DNA of 6,227 nt, taken from contig DNWN01000053.1 in NCBI GenBank assembly GCA_003507115.1, positions 1 through 6,227 on the forward strand, written 5' to 3'. A model generated the notes under the pieces. It did no database searches and was not told where the DNA came from. It worked only from the letters and a program-made list of their open reading frames with translations. How positions within the stretch are numbered: the stretch's first letter is position 1; each line of letters starts with the position of its first letter. Shown piece by piece: positions 1 through 6,227 of this stretch. The stretch is from Cryomorphaceae bacterium (GTDB lineage Bacteria > Bacteroidota > Bacteroidia > Flavobacteriales > Schleiferiaceae). A program made the translations under genes and the position numbers.

Positions 1-281
1 TTCAAATGGCCATGCTCGAGCCGACGCTCGCCATCTTGGACGAAACGGACTCTGGCCTGGATATTGACGCCTTGCGCATTGTCGCCAACGGAGTGAATGC
101 CTTGCGCTCTCCCAAGAATACCTTCATGGTCATCACCCACTACCAGCGCCTACTCGATTACATTGTGCCGGATTATGTGCATGTCTTGTTCAAAGGGAAA
201 ATTGTGAAATCGGGGGATAAATCCTTGGCGCACGACCTCGAAGAACGTGGGTACGATTGGATCAAAAAAGAGCAGGAATGA
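1..281 (+). CDS. sufC: SufC, Fe-S cluster assembly ATPase (3' part only)
   Basis: This is the C-terminal 92 residues of SufC, the ABC-type ATPase of the cytoplasmic SufBCD complex, which uses ATP hydrolysis to drive Fe-S cluster assembly on the SufB-SufD scaffold. The reading frame is open from base 3 and runs off the left edge; SufC is usually about 250 residues, so roughly 160 are missing, including the Walker A and ABC signature motifs. What is visible is diagnostic. The Walker B segment [12 protein letters not shown] has its Asp-Glu pair at bases 39-44 and is followed directly by the D-loop SGLD, with the SufC-typical run [13 protein letters not shown] after it. The switch histidine lies in [12 protein letters not shown] (His codon 138-140). 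The C-terminal part with [16 protein letters not shown] is also typical of SufC. The stop codon TGA (279-281) overlaps the sufD start by 4 bases, which suggests translational coupling. sufB would be expected upstream, outside the window. Family assignment is very secure. Confidence 0.97.
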   Translation, partial: QMAMLEPTLAILDETDSGLDIDALRIVANGVNALRSPKNTFMVITHYQRLLDYIVPDYVHVLFKGKIVKSGDKSLAHDLEERGYDWIKKEQE

Positions 282-1600
282 AGGAGCGCCTTGCTGCCTC
301 ATATTGGCTCCACGAATCTCAGTATGCTGCCCTGTCTTCCGCGACGGTGACGGAGCGTCGCCGCGTCGCCATGGAGCGATTTGAGGCGGAAGGCTTTCCC
401 ACGGTGCGCCACGAGGACTGGAAGTATACGCCCCTTAAAAAAATCTTAAAGGAGGACTACGCCTTGTCGTCGCCTTTTAGCGCGCAAGATGATGCCGAAC
501 CCATTGAATTCAAAGACATCAAGCGCTACCTGGTCAACGACATCGATTGCTACCGGGTCGTCTTTATTAACGGCCGGTACTCGTCATGGTTGTCGGAAAC
601 AACCCACCAAGGCTTTGATGTCTGCACCTTAGGCAGCGCCTGGAAGAAATACAAGGATCAGGTGGAGCCACATTTTGGCCGCTTGACGGAAAGCCTCGGC
701 GCCACCGTGCAATTGAACACCGCCCTTGCGTGGGATGGCCTCTATGTTCGCGTGCCAGACCATGTTACGCTGGACAAGCCCATTCAGGCGCTCTACTTTA
801 CGACCGGGGACCAACCCATTTTCACCCAGACACGCAGTTTAATTGTTTTGGGCGAAGGGGCGAAGGCCGAGATCATCGAACGCCACCAATCCCTCACTAC
901 CTCCGCAAGCTGGACCAACGCCGTGGATGAGGTCTTCATGGGAGCGCAGTCCCACCTTCATTGGGTAAAGCTGCAGCACGATGAAGCTTCTGCAGCGCTC
1001 ACGCAGCACAGCGTGATTGAGCAAAAGCGCGACAGCCACGCCACCGTGCATACCATTAGCACGGATGGCAAGTTTCTGCGCAATAACCTGGACTTCAAAT
1101 TGATTGAACCGGGGGCGGAAGCCCGCATGTTTGGTCTCTCGCTGGCCGACGGTCAGCAGCTGGTGGACCACCATACGCGCGTGGACCACTTGGCCCCCCA
1201 CTGCACGAGCCGCGAGAATTACAAAGGCATTTTTGACGGCCAGTCCAATGGCGTTTTCAATGGGCAGATCCATGTACACGTAGACGCGCAGAAGACCCTC
1301 GCCTTCCAGGAAAACGATAACCTGATCCTCAGTGAAAAGGCAAGTATCGACACGAAACCTCAGCTCGAGATTTTTGCCGATGATGTCAAGTGCTCGCACG
1401 GATGTACCGTGGGACAATTGGACGAAGACGCCCTGTTTTACCTGCGTGCCCGAGGCATTCAGCGCAAAGAAGCACAAGCTTTGTTGATGCTAGCCTTTGC
1501 CCACGATGCCGTGACGGACATCCAACACCCGAGTCTTCAGGCCAAGCTGCATCGGTTGATTGGGAAGAAACTCGGGGTGGACATGACGGCAGTCATTTAA
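278..1600 (+). CDS. sufD: SufD, Fe-S cluster assembly scaffold subunit
   Basis: SufD is the SufB paralogue that pairs with SufB and SufC in the cytoplasmic SufBC2D complex, where nascent Fe-S clusters form before transfer to apoproteins. The ATG at 278 is chosen because it gives the standard ATGA overlap with sufC and a 440-residue protein of normal length; a TTG 21 bases upstream would lie well inside sufC. The N-terminal helical part (about 1-60) contains the typical [14 protein letters not shown] segment (40-53). The middle and C-terminal part is the right-handed beta-helix core (about 150-400), with recognisable stretches such as [17 protein letters not shown] (317-333). The motif [21 protein letters not shown] (369-389) is the family hallmark. 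By spacing, Cys372 and His374 match the Cys and His of E. coli SufD implicated in cluster assembly at the SufB-SufD interface. The helical C-terminus (395-440) is complete. There is no frameshift. The cysteine desulfurase sufS, often next in Bacteroidetes suf operons, does not follow. Confidence 0.96.
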   Translation: MKERLAASYWLHESQYAALSSATVTERRRVAMERFEAEGFPTVRHEDWKYTPLKKILKEDYALSSPFSAQDDAEPIEFKDIKRYLVNDIDCYRVVFINGRYSSWLSETTHQGFDVCTLGSAWKKYKDQVEPHFGRLTESLGATVQLNTALAWDGLYVRVPDHVTLDKPIQALYFTTGDQPIFTQTRSLIVLGEGAKAEIIERHQSLTTSASWTNAVDEVFMGAQSHLHWVKLQHDEASAALTQHSVIEQKRDSHATVHTISTDGKFLRNNLDFKLIEPGAEARMFGLSLADGQQLVDHHTRVDHLAPHCTSRENYKGIFDGQSNGVFNGQIHVHVDAQKTLAFQENDNLILSEKASIDTKPQLEIFADDVKCSHGCTVGQLDEDALFYLRARGIQRKEAQALLMLAFAHDAVTDIQHPSLQAKLHRLIGKKLGVDMTAVI

Positions 1601-1611
1601 TCATTTCTTCA

Positions 1612-1626
1612 AACCCGTCGCGGGTT
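1612..1626. other. Small perfect hairpin downstream of sufD
   Basis: AACCCG (1612-1617) and CGGGTT (1621-1626) are perfect reverse complements around a TCG loop, starting 12 bases after the sufD stop. The stem is short and no T-rich run follows it on either strand, so it is not a canonical intrinsic terminator. It could be an attenuating or 3'-end-protecting stem of the suf transcript, or chance. It lies in the 73-base gap before the membrane-protein gene. In the same gap TATCTTCG (1644-1651) matches the Bacteroidetes -7 element TAnnTTTG with one mismatch, but I see no matching TTTG at -33, so a promoter here is not demonstrated. Confidence 0.3.
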
Positions 1627-1673
1627 AGGCGCAGCGGATTGGGTATCTTCGTTCCTCTATAAAATTGCGCCGT

Positions 1674-4600
1674 ATGAATCTCTCCTTTAAGCATCTGAAC
1701 AACCTCGGAGGTTGGTTCACGTTTGGGATTGCCCTGTTCACCTATGTTTCCACCCTGGAACCGACTGTAAGTTTCTGGGATTGTGGAGAATACATTGCCA
1801 CATCTGTCAAGCTTCAAGTGGGCCACCCCCCCGGTGCCCCGGTCTTCCAGTTGATTGCAAACGTCTTGTCCCAGTTGGCTTTGGGAGATGTGGAGCGCCA
1901 AGCCTTTTACGTCAACTTGGCTTCCGGCCTGTCGAGTGCCTTCACCATTCCCTTCCTTTTCTGGACGATTGTGGCCTTTGGCCGCAAGCTTTTCTCGGTG
2001 GAAACGCTGAGTCGCGGGCAGGAAATCGTACTCTTGGGCGCGGGCGCCGTGGGTGCTTTGGCCTTCACGTTTAGCGATTCGTTTTGGTTTTCGGCCGTGG
2101 AAGGGGAGGTCTATGCCATGTCTTCGTGCTTTACGGCCATCGCATTCTGGGCGGTCCTCAAGTGGGAAGCCGCGGTAGACGAAGACCCCTATGCCAACCG
2201 CTGGTTACTCCTAATTGCGTACCTCACAGGTCTATCTGTGGGTATCCACATCTTGGTCTTCTTGACCATCCCTTCCGTGGTGATGATCTACTTCTACAAG
2301 AAGTTCCCCAACGTGACCTGGAAGTCTTGGGTCGCGGCAAACGCCGCTTCCATCGGAGTCCTGGCACTTGTCTTTGCCATCTTGATCCCCTTTATCTTGT
2401 CCCTCTTTGGCTGGCTGGAAATTACCGCTGTCAACAGCATCGGGTTGCCCAAGAACTCCGGATCTCTCTTCGCCCTCCTTCTCATCGTGGGGGGAGTCTA
2501 CTACGGTGTTTATTGGGCGCGCAAAAATAGCCGGCCCCTCGTGGAGCAAGGCATTTTGGCTGTAGTCTTCCTCTTGATTGGATATTCCAGCTTTGTCGTC
2601 TTGGCTATTCGCTCCAACGCCAACACCCCCATTGACGAGAACAACCCCGAGGACGCCATGTCCCTGTTGTCCTACTACAAGCGGGATCAATACGGAGATT
2701 GGCCAGTCCTCTATGGCCAAAGCTTCAACAGTCAACTGGACAATTCTCAACCCTATGAGGATGGAAGCCCCGCCTACCAATACAGCGAGGAGTCGGGCAC
2801 CTACGAAGTCACCAATGACGGCAAGGCGTCCAAGCCTAACTATGCGAAGAGCGACGTTGGATTCTTCCCCCGTATGTGGAGCGATCAGGCAGATCACGTG
2901 GAGAACTACCAAAAGCTAATGGGTGTCAAGCCCACCGATAAGCTGAAGTTTAGCGATCACTTCAAGTTTTTCATGGACTACCAGGTAGGCCAAATGTGGT
3001 TTCGCTACTTCATGTGGAACTTCGCCGGCCGACAAAATGACGACCAAAACCGCTATGAACTCACCAAGGGGAATTGGCTTACGGGAATCACCTTCTTGGA
3101 CGAGATGCGTCTCGGCCCACAGGACAATCTGCCTGCACACTTTGCGAACAACCCCTCGCGGAACGTCTACTACGCCTTGCCGCTCTTGCTGGGCTTGTTG
3201 GGCCTCGTTTACCAAGTTCAAAAAGACCAACGCAATGCCTGGGTCGTCACCCTTCTCTTCCTGTTTACAGGATTGGCGATTGTGGTCTACACCAACCACA
3301 AACCCTTTGAGCCCCGTGAACGCGACTATGCTTTCGTGGGTTCGTTCTATGTGTTTGCCATTTGGATCGGACTGGGCGTGATCGCCCTGTATGAATGGAT
3401 GGGCAAGTACCGCAGTACCGTCACGGCGAGCGCTTTGACCATTTTGGCCCTGGGTGTGCCCACGCTCATGGCGGCCGAAAACTGGGATGACCACGACCGC
3501 AGTGACCGCTACACCGCCCGGGAAATTGCCAAAATGTACTTGGATAGCTGCGCTCCCAATGCCATCTTGTTCACCAACGGCGACAACGACACCTTCCCCT
3601 TGTGGTACGTGCAAGAGGTCGAAGGCTACCGAACGGATGTCCGAATCGTGAACCTCTCACTGCTCAATACGGACTGGTATATCGACATGATGAAGCGCAC
3701 CTTCTACCTAGGAGATCCCGTACCCATCACGCTGGAAAAGAAGGACTACGTTCAGGGAACCCGCGATGTCCTCTACTTCCAAGACATGAATCTCCAAGGC
3801 CGTTGGTACGCCCAGGACTTCATCAACTATGCCTTGCGCAATGACGATGCCGTCTTCTTTACGGCCTTCCCCAACACGAAGAGCCCTAAGAAATTGCAGT
3901 ACTTCCCCATGAAGAAATTCCGTGTCCCTGTCGATAAGACTGCGGTCATGGCGAACAAGGTGGTGCCCGCAGCGGACAGCAACCGCGTCGTGGACTTCAT
4001 CGATTGGGATTGGAACGGGAATGTGATTGCCAAGCGCGATTTGGTTTTGATTGACCTGATTGCCAACAACGATTGGAGCCGGCCTATCTATTTCTCCACC
4101 ACCGTGGGAAGCAGCGCAAGTTCGTTCTTTTGGCTGCAGAAGTTCTTTCGTTTAGAAGGATTGGCCTACCGTTTTGTGCCCGTCATGACCGAAACGTCGG
4201 GCAATGCCTACGACTTTGGTTCCGTCGATGCAGACAAGATGTATGCCATGATGTACAACCCGGACAATGACCCCGGGAAATTCAACTTTGGCAACATGGA
4301 AAAGCCGGGGGTCTTCTTGGATGAAACCGTGCGCCGCTCCACCTTTAACCTACGCATCAACTACGGCCGTCTCGGAGCCGAATTGGCGCGCCGCGGGGAA
4401 AAGGAAAAAGCCGTTCAAGTCTTGGAATACGCCATGTCCAAAATGCCGGTTGAAAAGCTCGGCTACGATTATTTCATGCTCAGCATGGTGGAAGGCTTCT
4501 ACATCTCCGGCGCCCAGACGCAAGCCCAGGCCCTCGTGGAAGGGTTTGCTGCGAGTCTCGACGAAGAACTGCGTTACTACGCCCAATTCCGAGGCGCGGA

Positions 4601-4766
4601 CAAGCGAGCGATTACCAATGAGATTCAAACGAGCCTCCAATTCTATCAGATGCTCGTCCGCATGGTGATGCAGTATGAATACGACAACAAGCCCATGACG
4701 CAAGAAGAGTACAACCAAGTTGAACTCATCAAGCGCTACGAGGCCGCCGCTCAGCTGGTAGGCTAA
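1674..4766 (+). CDS. DUF2723 / TMEM260-like (GT117) polytopic membrane glycosyltransferase
   Basis: This 1,030-residue protein belongs to the DUF2723 family (Pfam, now described as TMEM260-like; CAZy GT117). Human TMEM260 is a protein O-mannosyltransferase; the role of the long Bacteroidetes members is not settled. The ATG at 1674 starts three codons after an in-frame TTG and gives the family-like N-terminus. After a first membrane segment (about 11-29) comes the signature loop: TLEPTVSFWDCGEYIA (27-42) followed by KLQVGHPPGAPVF (46-58). Asp36 and Glu39 are the acidic residues expected at a GT-C active site. About a dozen hydrophobic segments follow, at roughly 79-105, 117-138, 145-163, 176-209 (perhaps two), 222-246, 264-282, 292-312, 497-514, 522-540, 551-575 and 580-600. 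Between 313 and 496 lies a long hydrophilic loop with IDENNPEDAMSLLSYYKRDQY (320-340). NHKPFEPRERDYAFVGSFYV (541-560) is a second conserved block. Residues 601-1030 are soluble, probably periplasmic, with NGDNDTFPLWY (635-645), RPIYFS (803-808) and TPR-like helices near 890-960. It is probably transcribed alone or as read-through from suf. Family assignment is strong; activity is inferred. Confidence 0.9.
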   Translation: MNLSFKHLNNLGGWFTFGIALFTYVSTLEPTVSFWDCGEYIATSVKLQVGHPPGAPVFQLIANVLSQLALGDVERQAFYVNLASGLSSAFTIPFLFWTIVAFGRKLFSVETLSRGQEIVLLGAGAVGALAFTFSDSFWFSAVEGEVYAMSSCFTAIAFWAVLKWEAAVDEDPYANRWLLLIAYLTGLSVGIHILVFLTIPSVVMIYFYKKFPNVTWKSWVAANAASIGVLALVFAILIPFILSLFGWLEITAVNSIGLPKNSGSLFALLLIVGGVYYGVYWARKNSRPLVEQGILAVVFLLIGYSSFVVLAIRSNANTPIDENNPEDAMSLLSYYKRDQYGDWPVLYGQSFNSQLDNSQPYEDGSPAYQYSEESGTYEVTNDGKASKPNYAKSDVGFFPRMWSDQADHVENYQKLMGVKPTDKLKFSDHFKFFMDYQVGQMWFRYFMWNFAGRQNDDQNRYELTKGNWLTGITFLDEMRLGPQDNLPAHFANNPSRNVYYALPLLLGLLGLVYQVQKDQRNAWVVTLLFLFTGLAIVVYTNHKPFEPRERDYAFVGSFYVFAIWIGLGVIALYEWMGKYRSTVTASALTILALGVPTLMAAENWDDHDRSDRYTAREIAKMYLDSCAPNAILFTNGDNDTFPLWYVQEVEGYRTDVRIVNLSLLNTDWYIDMMKRTFYLGDPVPITLEKKDYVQGTRDVLYFQDMNLQGRWYAQDFINYALRNDDAVFFTAFPNTKSPKKLQYFPMKKFRVPVDKTAVMANKVVPAADSNRVVDFIDWDWNGNVIAKRDLVLIDLIANNDWSRPIYFSTTVGSSASSFFWLQKFFRLEGLAYRFVPVMTETSGNAYDFGSVDADKMYAMMYNPDNDPGKFNFGNMEKPGVFLDETVRRSTFNLRINYGRLGAELARRGEKEKAVQVLEYAMSKMPVEKLGYDYFMLSMVEGFYISGAQTQAQALVEGFAASLDEELRYYAQFRGADKRAITNEIQTSLQFYQMLVRMVMQYEYDNKPMTQEEYNQVELIKRYEAAAQLVG

Positions 4767-4785
4767 TCCTATCCCGTCTAGAACG

Positions 4786-4816
4786 ACCAAGGGCGCCCCA
4801 TCGGGGCGCCCTTGGT
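4786..4816. terminator. Bidirectional transcription terminator between convergent genes
   Basis: A perfect 14-bp GC-rich inverted repeat, with arms 4786-4799 and 4803-4816, encloses a 3-base ATC loop. It lies 19 bases after the stop of the DUF2723 gene and 22 bases after the stop of hpd on the other strand. On the plus strand the stem is followed by ATTTA, only a weak T-run; on the minus strand no T-run follows. Its position between two converging stop codons and its stem strength make a shared terminator the best reading. Confidence 0.85.
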
Positions 4817-4838
4817 ATTTACGGCTCACGGGGCGAGC

Positions 4839-5978
4839 TTACAAGGTGCCGCGTCGTTCTTGTTCGCGCTCGATGGCTTCGAAGAGAGCCTTGAAATTCC
4901 CCTTTCCAAAGGACTTGGCGCCTTTGCGTTGGATGATTTCAAAGAAAACCGTGGGACGATCCATCAAGGGCTTGGTAAAGAGCTGAAGCAGATAGCCCTC
5001 CTCGTCGCGGTCAATCAGAATGCCCAATTTACTCAAGGGGCTCAGGTCCTCGTCAATCTTCCCCACGCGGTCAAGGACATCGTCATAGTAGCTCTTGGGA
5101 ACTTCTAAAAACTGAACCCCGCGAGAACGCAGTTCGGTGACCGTGTAGATGATGTCGTCGGTGGCCATGGCGAGGTGTTGAATTCCTGGACCATTGTAGA
5201 AGTCGATGTACTCTTCGATCTGGGACTTCTTGCGGCCCTCTGCCGGTTCGTTAATGGGGAATTTGATGCGGCCATTGCCATTGGTCATCACCTTGGACAT
5301 CAAGGCGGTGTATTCCGTGGAAATATCCTTGTCGTCAAAAGACACCAGTTGCGCGAAGCCCATGATGTGCTTGTAGTAATTGACCCACGTATCCATTTCG
5401 TTCCAGCCCACGTTTCCGACCATGTGATCGATGAACTTAAGCCCCGTCGGCGCAGGGTGGTAGCCGGTGTCCAAAGCGATGTAACCAGGCATAAAGACGC
5501 CCTGATAGCCATGACGCTCCACAAAGACGTGGACCGTGTCCCCATAGGCCTTGATGCCACTGAGGGTGACTTCCCCGTGGGCGTCTTGGAGGGTGTAGGG
5601 GGCAAAAGCCGATTCGGCCCCACGTGCCGTCGTGGTCTCCCAGCTTTTGGTGGCGTCATCCACCCAAATCGCCACATTCTTCACGCCATCTCCGTGCTGG
5701 ACGAGGTGTGCATTGATGGGGCTATCCGCGGTCAGCGGGGAGGTGAGGACCAAAATTATCTTGTCCTGCTTCAGGGCATAGGACGTGCGGTCTTTTGCTC
5801 CGGTCTCTAATCCTGCGTAGGCGTAGTCTTGGAAGCCGAACGCCGTCTTGAAGAAGTGGGCGGACTGCTTGGCGTTTCCGACGTAGAATTCGACGTGGTC
5901 TGTGCCGTTAAGGGGGAGGAAGTCCTCAGCTTCCGGGTTTTCAATCGGAAGTTTAAGCGAGGTCGAGTCCGTTTGCAT
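4839..5978 (-). CDS. hpd: 4-hydroxyphenylpyruvate dioxygenase
   Basis: This cytoplasmic Fe(II)-dependent dioxygenase converts 4-hydroxyphenylpyruvate to homogentisate with decarboxylation, ring hydroxylation and side-chain migration, the second step of tyrosine degradation. The 379-residue length is normal. Two vicinal-oxygen-chelate domains are visible: the N-terminal one begins at GTDHVEFYVGNAKQSAHFF (25-43), the catalytic one at FIDHMVGNV (182-190). The 2-His-1-Glu iron triad is intact: His185 (codon 5424-5426), His268 in GPGIQHLAMATDDI (codon 5175-5177) and Glu347 in FFEIIQR (codon 4938-4940). Substrate-pocket and C-terminal gate signatures are present: FPINEPA (240-246), EVPKSYYDDVLDRVG (292-306) and FGKGNFKALFEAIEREQ (357-373). 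The ATG at 5978 is the first plausible start. It lies 18 bases after the hmgA stop and has no clear Shine-Dalgarno sequence, as is common in Bacteroidetes. It is almost certainly co-transcribed with hmgA, whose product consumes its reaction product. Confidence 0.97.
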   Translation of the reverse strand: MQTDSTSLKLPIENPEAEDFLPLNGTDHVEFYVGNAKQSAHFFKTAFGFQDYAYAGLETGAKDRTSYALKQDKIILVLTSPLTADSPINAHLVQHGDGVKNVAIWVDDATKSWETTTARGAESAFAPYTLQDAHGEVTLSGIKAYGDTVHVFVERHGYQGVFMPGYIALDTGYHPAPTGLKFIDHMVGNVGWNEMDTWVNYYKHIMGFAQLVSFDDKDISTEYTALMSKVMTNGNGRIKFPINEPAEGRKKSQIEEYIDFYNGPGIQHLAMATDDIIYTVTELRSRGVQFLEVPKSYYDDVLDRVGKIDEDLSPLSKLGILIDRDEEGYLLQLFTKPLMDRPTVFFEIIQRKGAKSFGKGNFKALFEAIEREQERRGTL

Positions 5979-5996
5979 GTCTTAGGGTATGTAGGG

Positions 5997-6227
5997 TTAT
6001 TCGTTCCAGGAGTTCCAGTAGTCGTTCAATTCCATGTCCAAGGCGGCTTGGGTGACTTGCAAGGGGCGGAAGGTATCCACCATCACGGCGAGCTCGGCGG
6101 TTTCTTTTTGGCCAATGCTGCGCTCGTAGGCACCGGGGTGAGGCCCGTGGGGAATGCCTCCGGGGTGCAGGCTGATAAAGCCTTTTTCCACATGGTTGCG
6201 GGACATGAAGTCGCCATCCACATAGTA
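5997..6227 (-). CDS. hmgA: Homogentisate 1,2-dioxygenase (3' part only)
   Basis: These are the last 76 residues of homogentisate 1,2-dioxygenase, a cytoplasmic Fe(II) cupin-type enzyme that opens the homogentisate ring to maleylacetoacetate. The frame is open to the right edge, so the start and most of the protein are missing; family members of the bacterial short type are roughly 380-390 residues. The visible part starts with YYVDGDFMSRNHVEKGF, then HPGGIPHGPHPGAYERSIG, which carries the PHGP motif whose His corresponds to an iron ligand in characterised enzymes, then ETAELAVMVDTFRPLQVT. The other iron ligands would fall at or beyond the edge and cannot be checked. The gene lies directly upstream of hpd in the same direction with an 18-base gap, and its pairing with hpd independently supports the call. 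A fumarylacetoacetase gene (fahA) may lie further upstream but is not visible here. Confidence 0.95.
   Translation of the reverse strand, partial: YYVDGDFMSRNHVEKGFISLHPGGIPHGPHPGAYERSIGQKETAELAVMVDTFRPLQVTQAALDMELNDYWNSWNE

Noticed and set aside
257..277. Upstream TTG start for sufD adding seven residues
   Set aside because: The ATG at 278 gives the usual 4-base overlap with sufC and a normal N-terminus; the added residues simply overlap the sufC coding end.
839..1477. Long open frame (212 codons) on the minus strand inside sufD
   Set aside because: It lies wholly opposite a clear SufD coding region, its translation resembles no family I recognise, and long antisense frames are expected at this base composition.
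1612..1626. Intrinsic terminator after sufD
   Set aside because: The stem is only 6 bp and no T-run follows on either strand, so it is kept only as a low-confidence hairpin.
2232..3614. Two long minus-strand frames (2232-2912 and 2916-3614) opposite the DUF2723 gene
   Set aside because: They are antisense shadows of a conserved gene. Their translations are low-complexity, rich in Val, Gly, Gln and His, and they have no recognisable domain or start signal.
5175..5810. Plus-strand frame of 211 codons opposite hpd
   Set aside because: The minus-strand hpd carries the full iron triad and family motifs; the plus frame is its mirror image and has no family resemblance.
1..6227. CRISPR array, insertion sequence, tRNA/rRNA or defence system
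   Set aside because: I saw no regularly spaced repeats, transposase or nuclease motifs, or RNA-gene-like stretches; nearly all bases are explained by five conserved genes.

Overview
The window looks like an ordinary core-genome stretch of a Bacteroidota bacterium, probably Flavobacteriia-like but with fairly balanced to high GC. Four things support this: SufC/SufD sequences of Bacteroidetes type; a roughly 1,030-residue DUF2723 (TMEM260-like, GT117) membrane protein of the long form typical of that phylum; an hmgA-hpd tyrosine-catabolism pair with the short bacterial form of HmgA; and start codons mostly without clear Shine-Dalgarno sequences. This placement rests on recalled family resemblance, not on a search.

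Layout. On the plus strand, positions 1-281 hold the 3' end of sufC, which overlaps sufD (278-1600) by 4 bases (ATGA). A 73-base gap with a small hairpin follows, then one very large membrane-protein gene (1674-4766) of the DUF2723/TMEM260-like family. A perfect 14-bp inverted repeat (4786-4816) sits between the convergent transcription units and probably ends transcription from both sides. On the minus strand, read right to left, are the 3' end of hmgA (homogentisate 1,2-dioxygenase, 5997 to beyond the window end) and hpd (4-hydroxyphenylpyruvate dioxygenase, 4839-5978), 18 bases apart.

Function. SufC and SufD are subunits of the SufBCD scaffold that assembles iron-sulfur clusters. The DUF2723 protein is a predicted GT-C-fold glycosyltransferase, possibly acting on exported proteins; its substrate is unknown. 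Hpd and HmgA catalyse consecutive steps of tyrosine degradation: 4-hydroxyphenylpyruvate to homogentisate, then to maleylacetoacetate. Both are non-heme Fe(II) dioxygenases. Nothing here links the three groups functionally beyond adjacency.

I found no mobile element, CRISPR array, RNA gene, frameshift or clearly novel multi-gene system. The least understood item is the DUF2723 protein. No gene-free stretch exceeds 300 bases.
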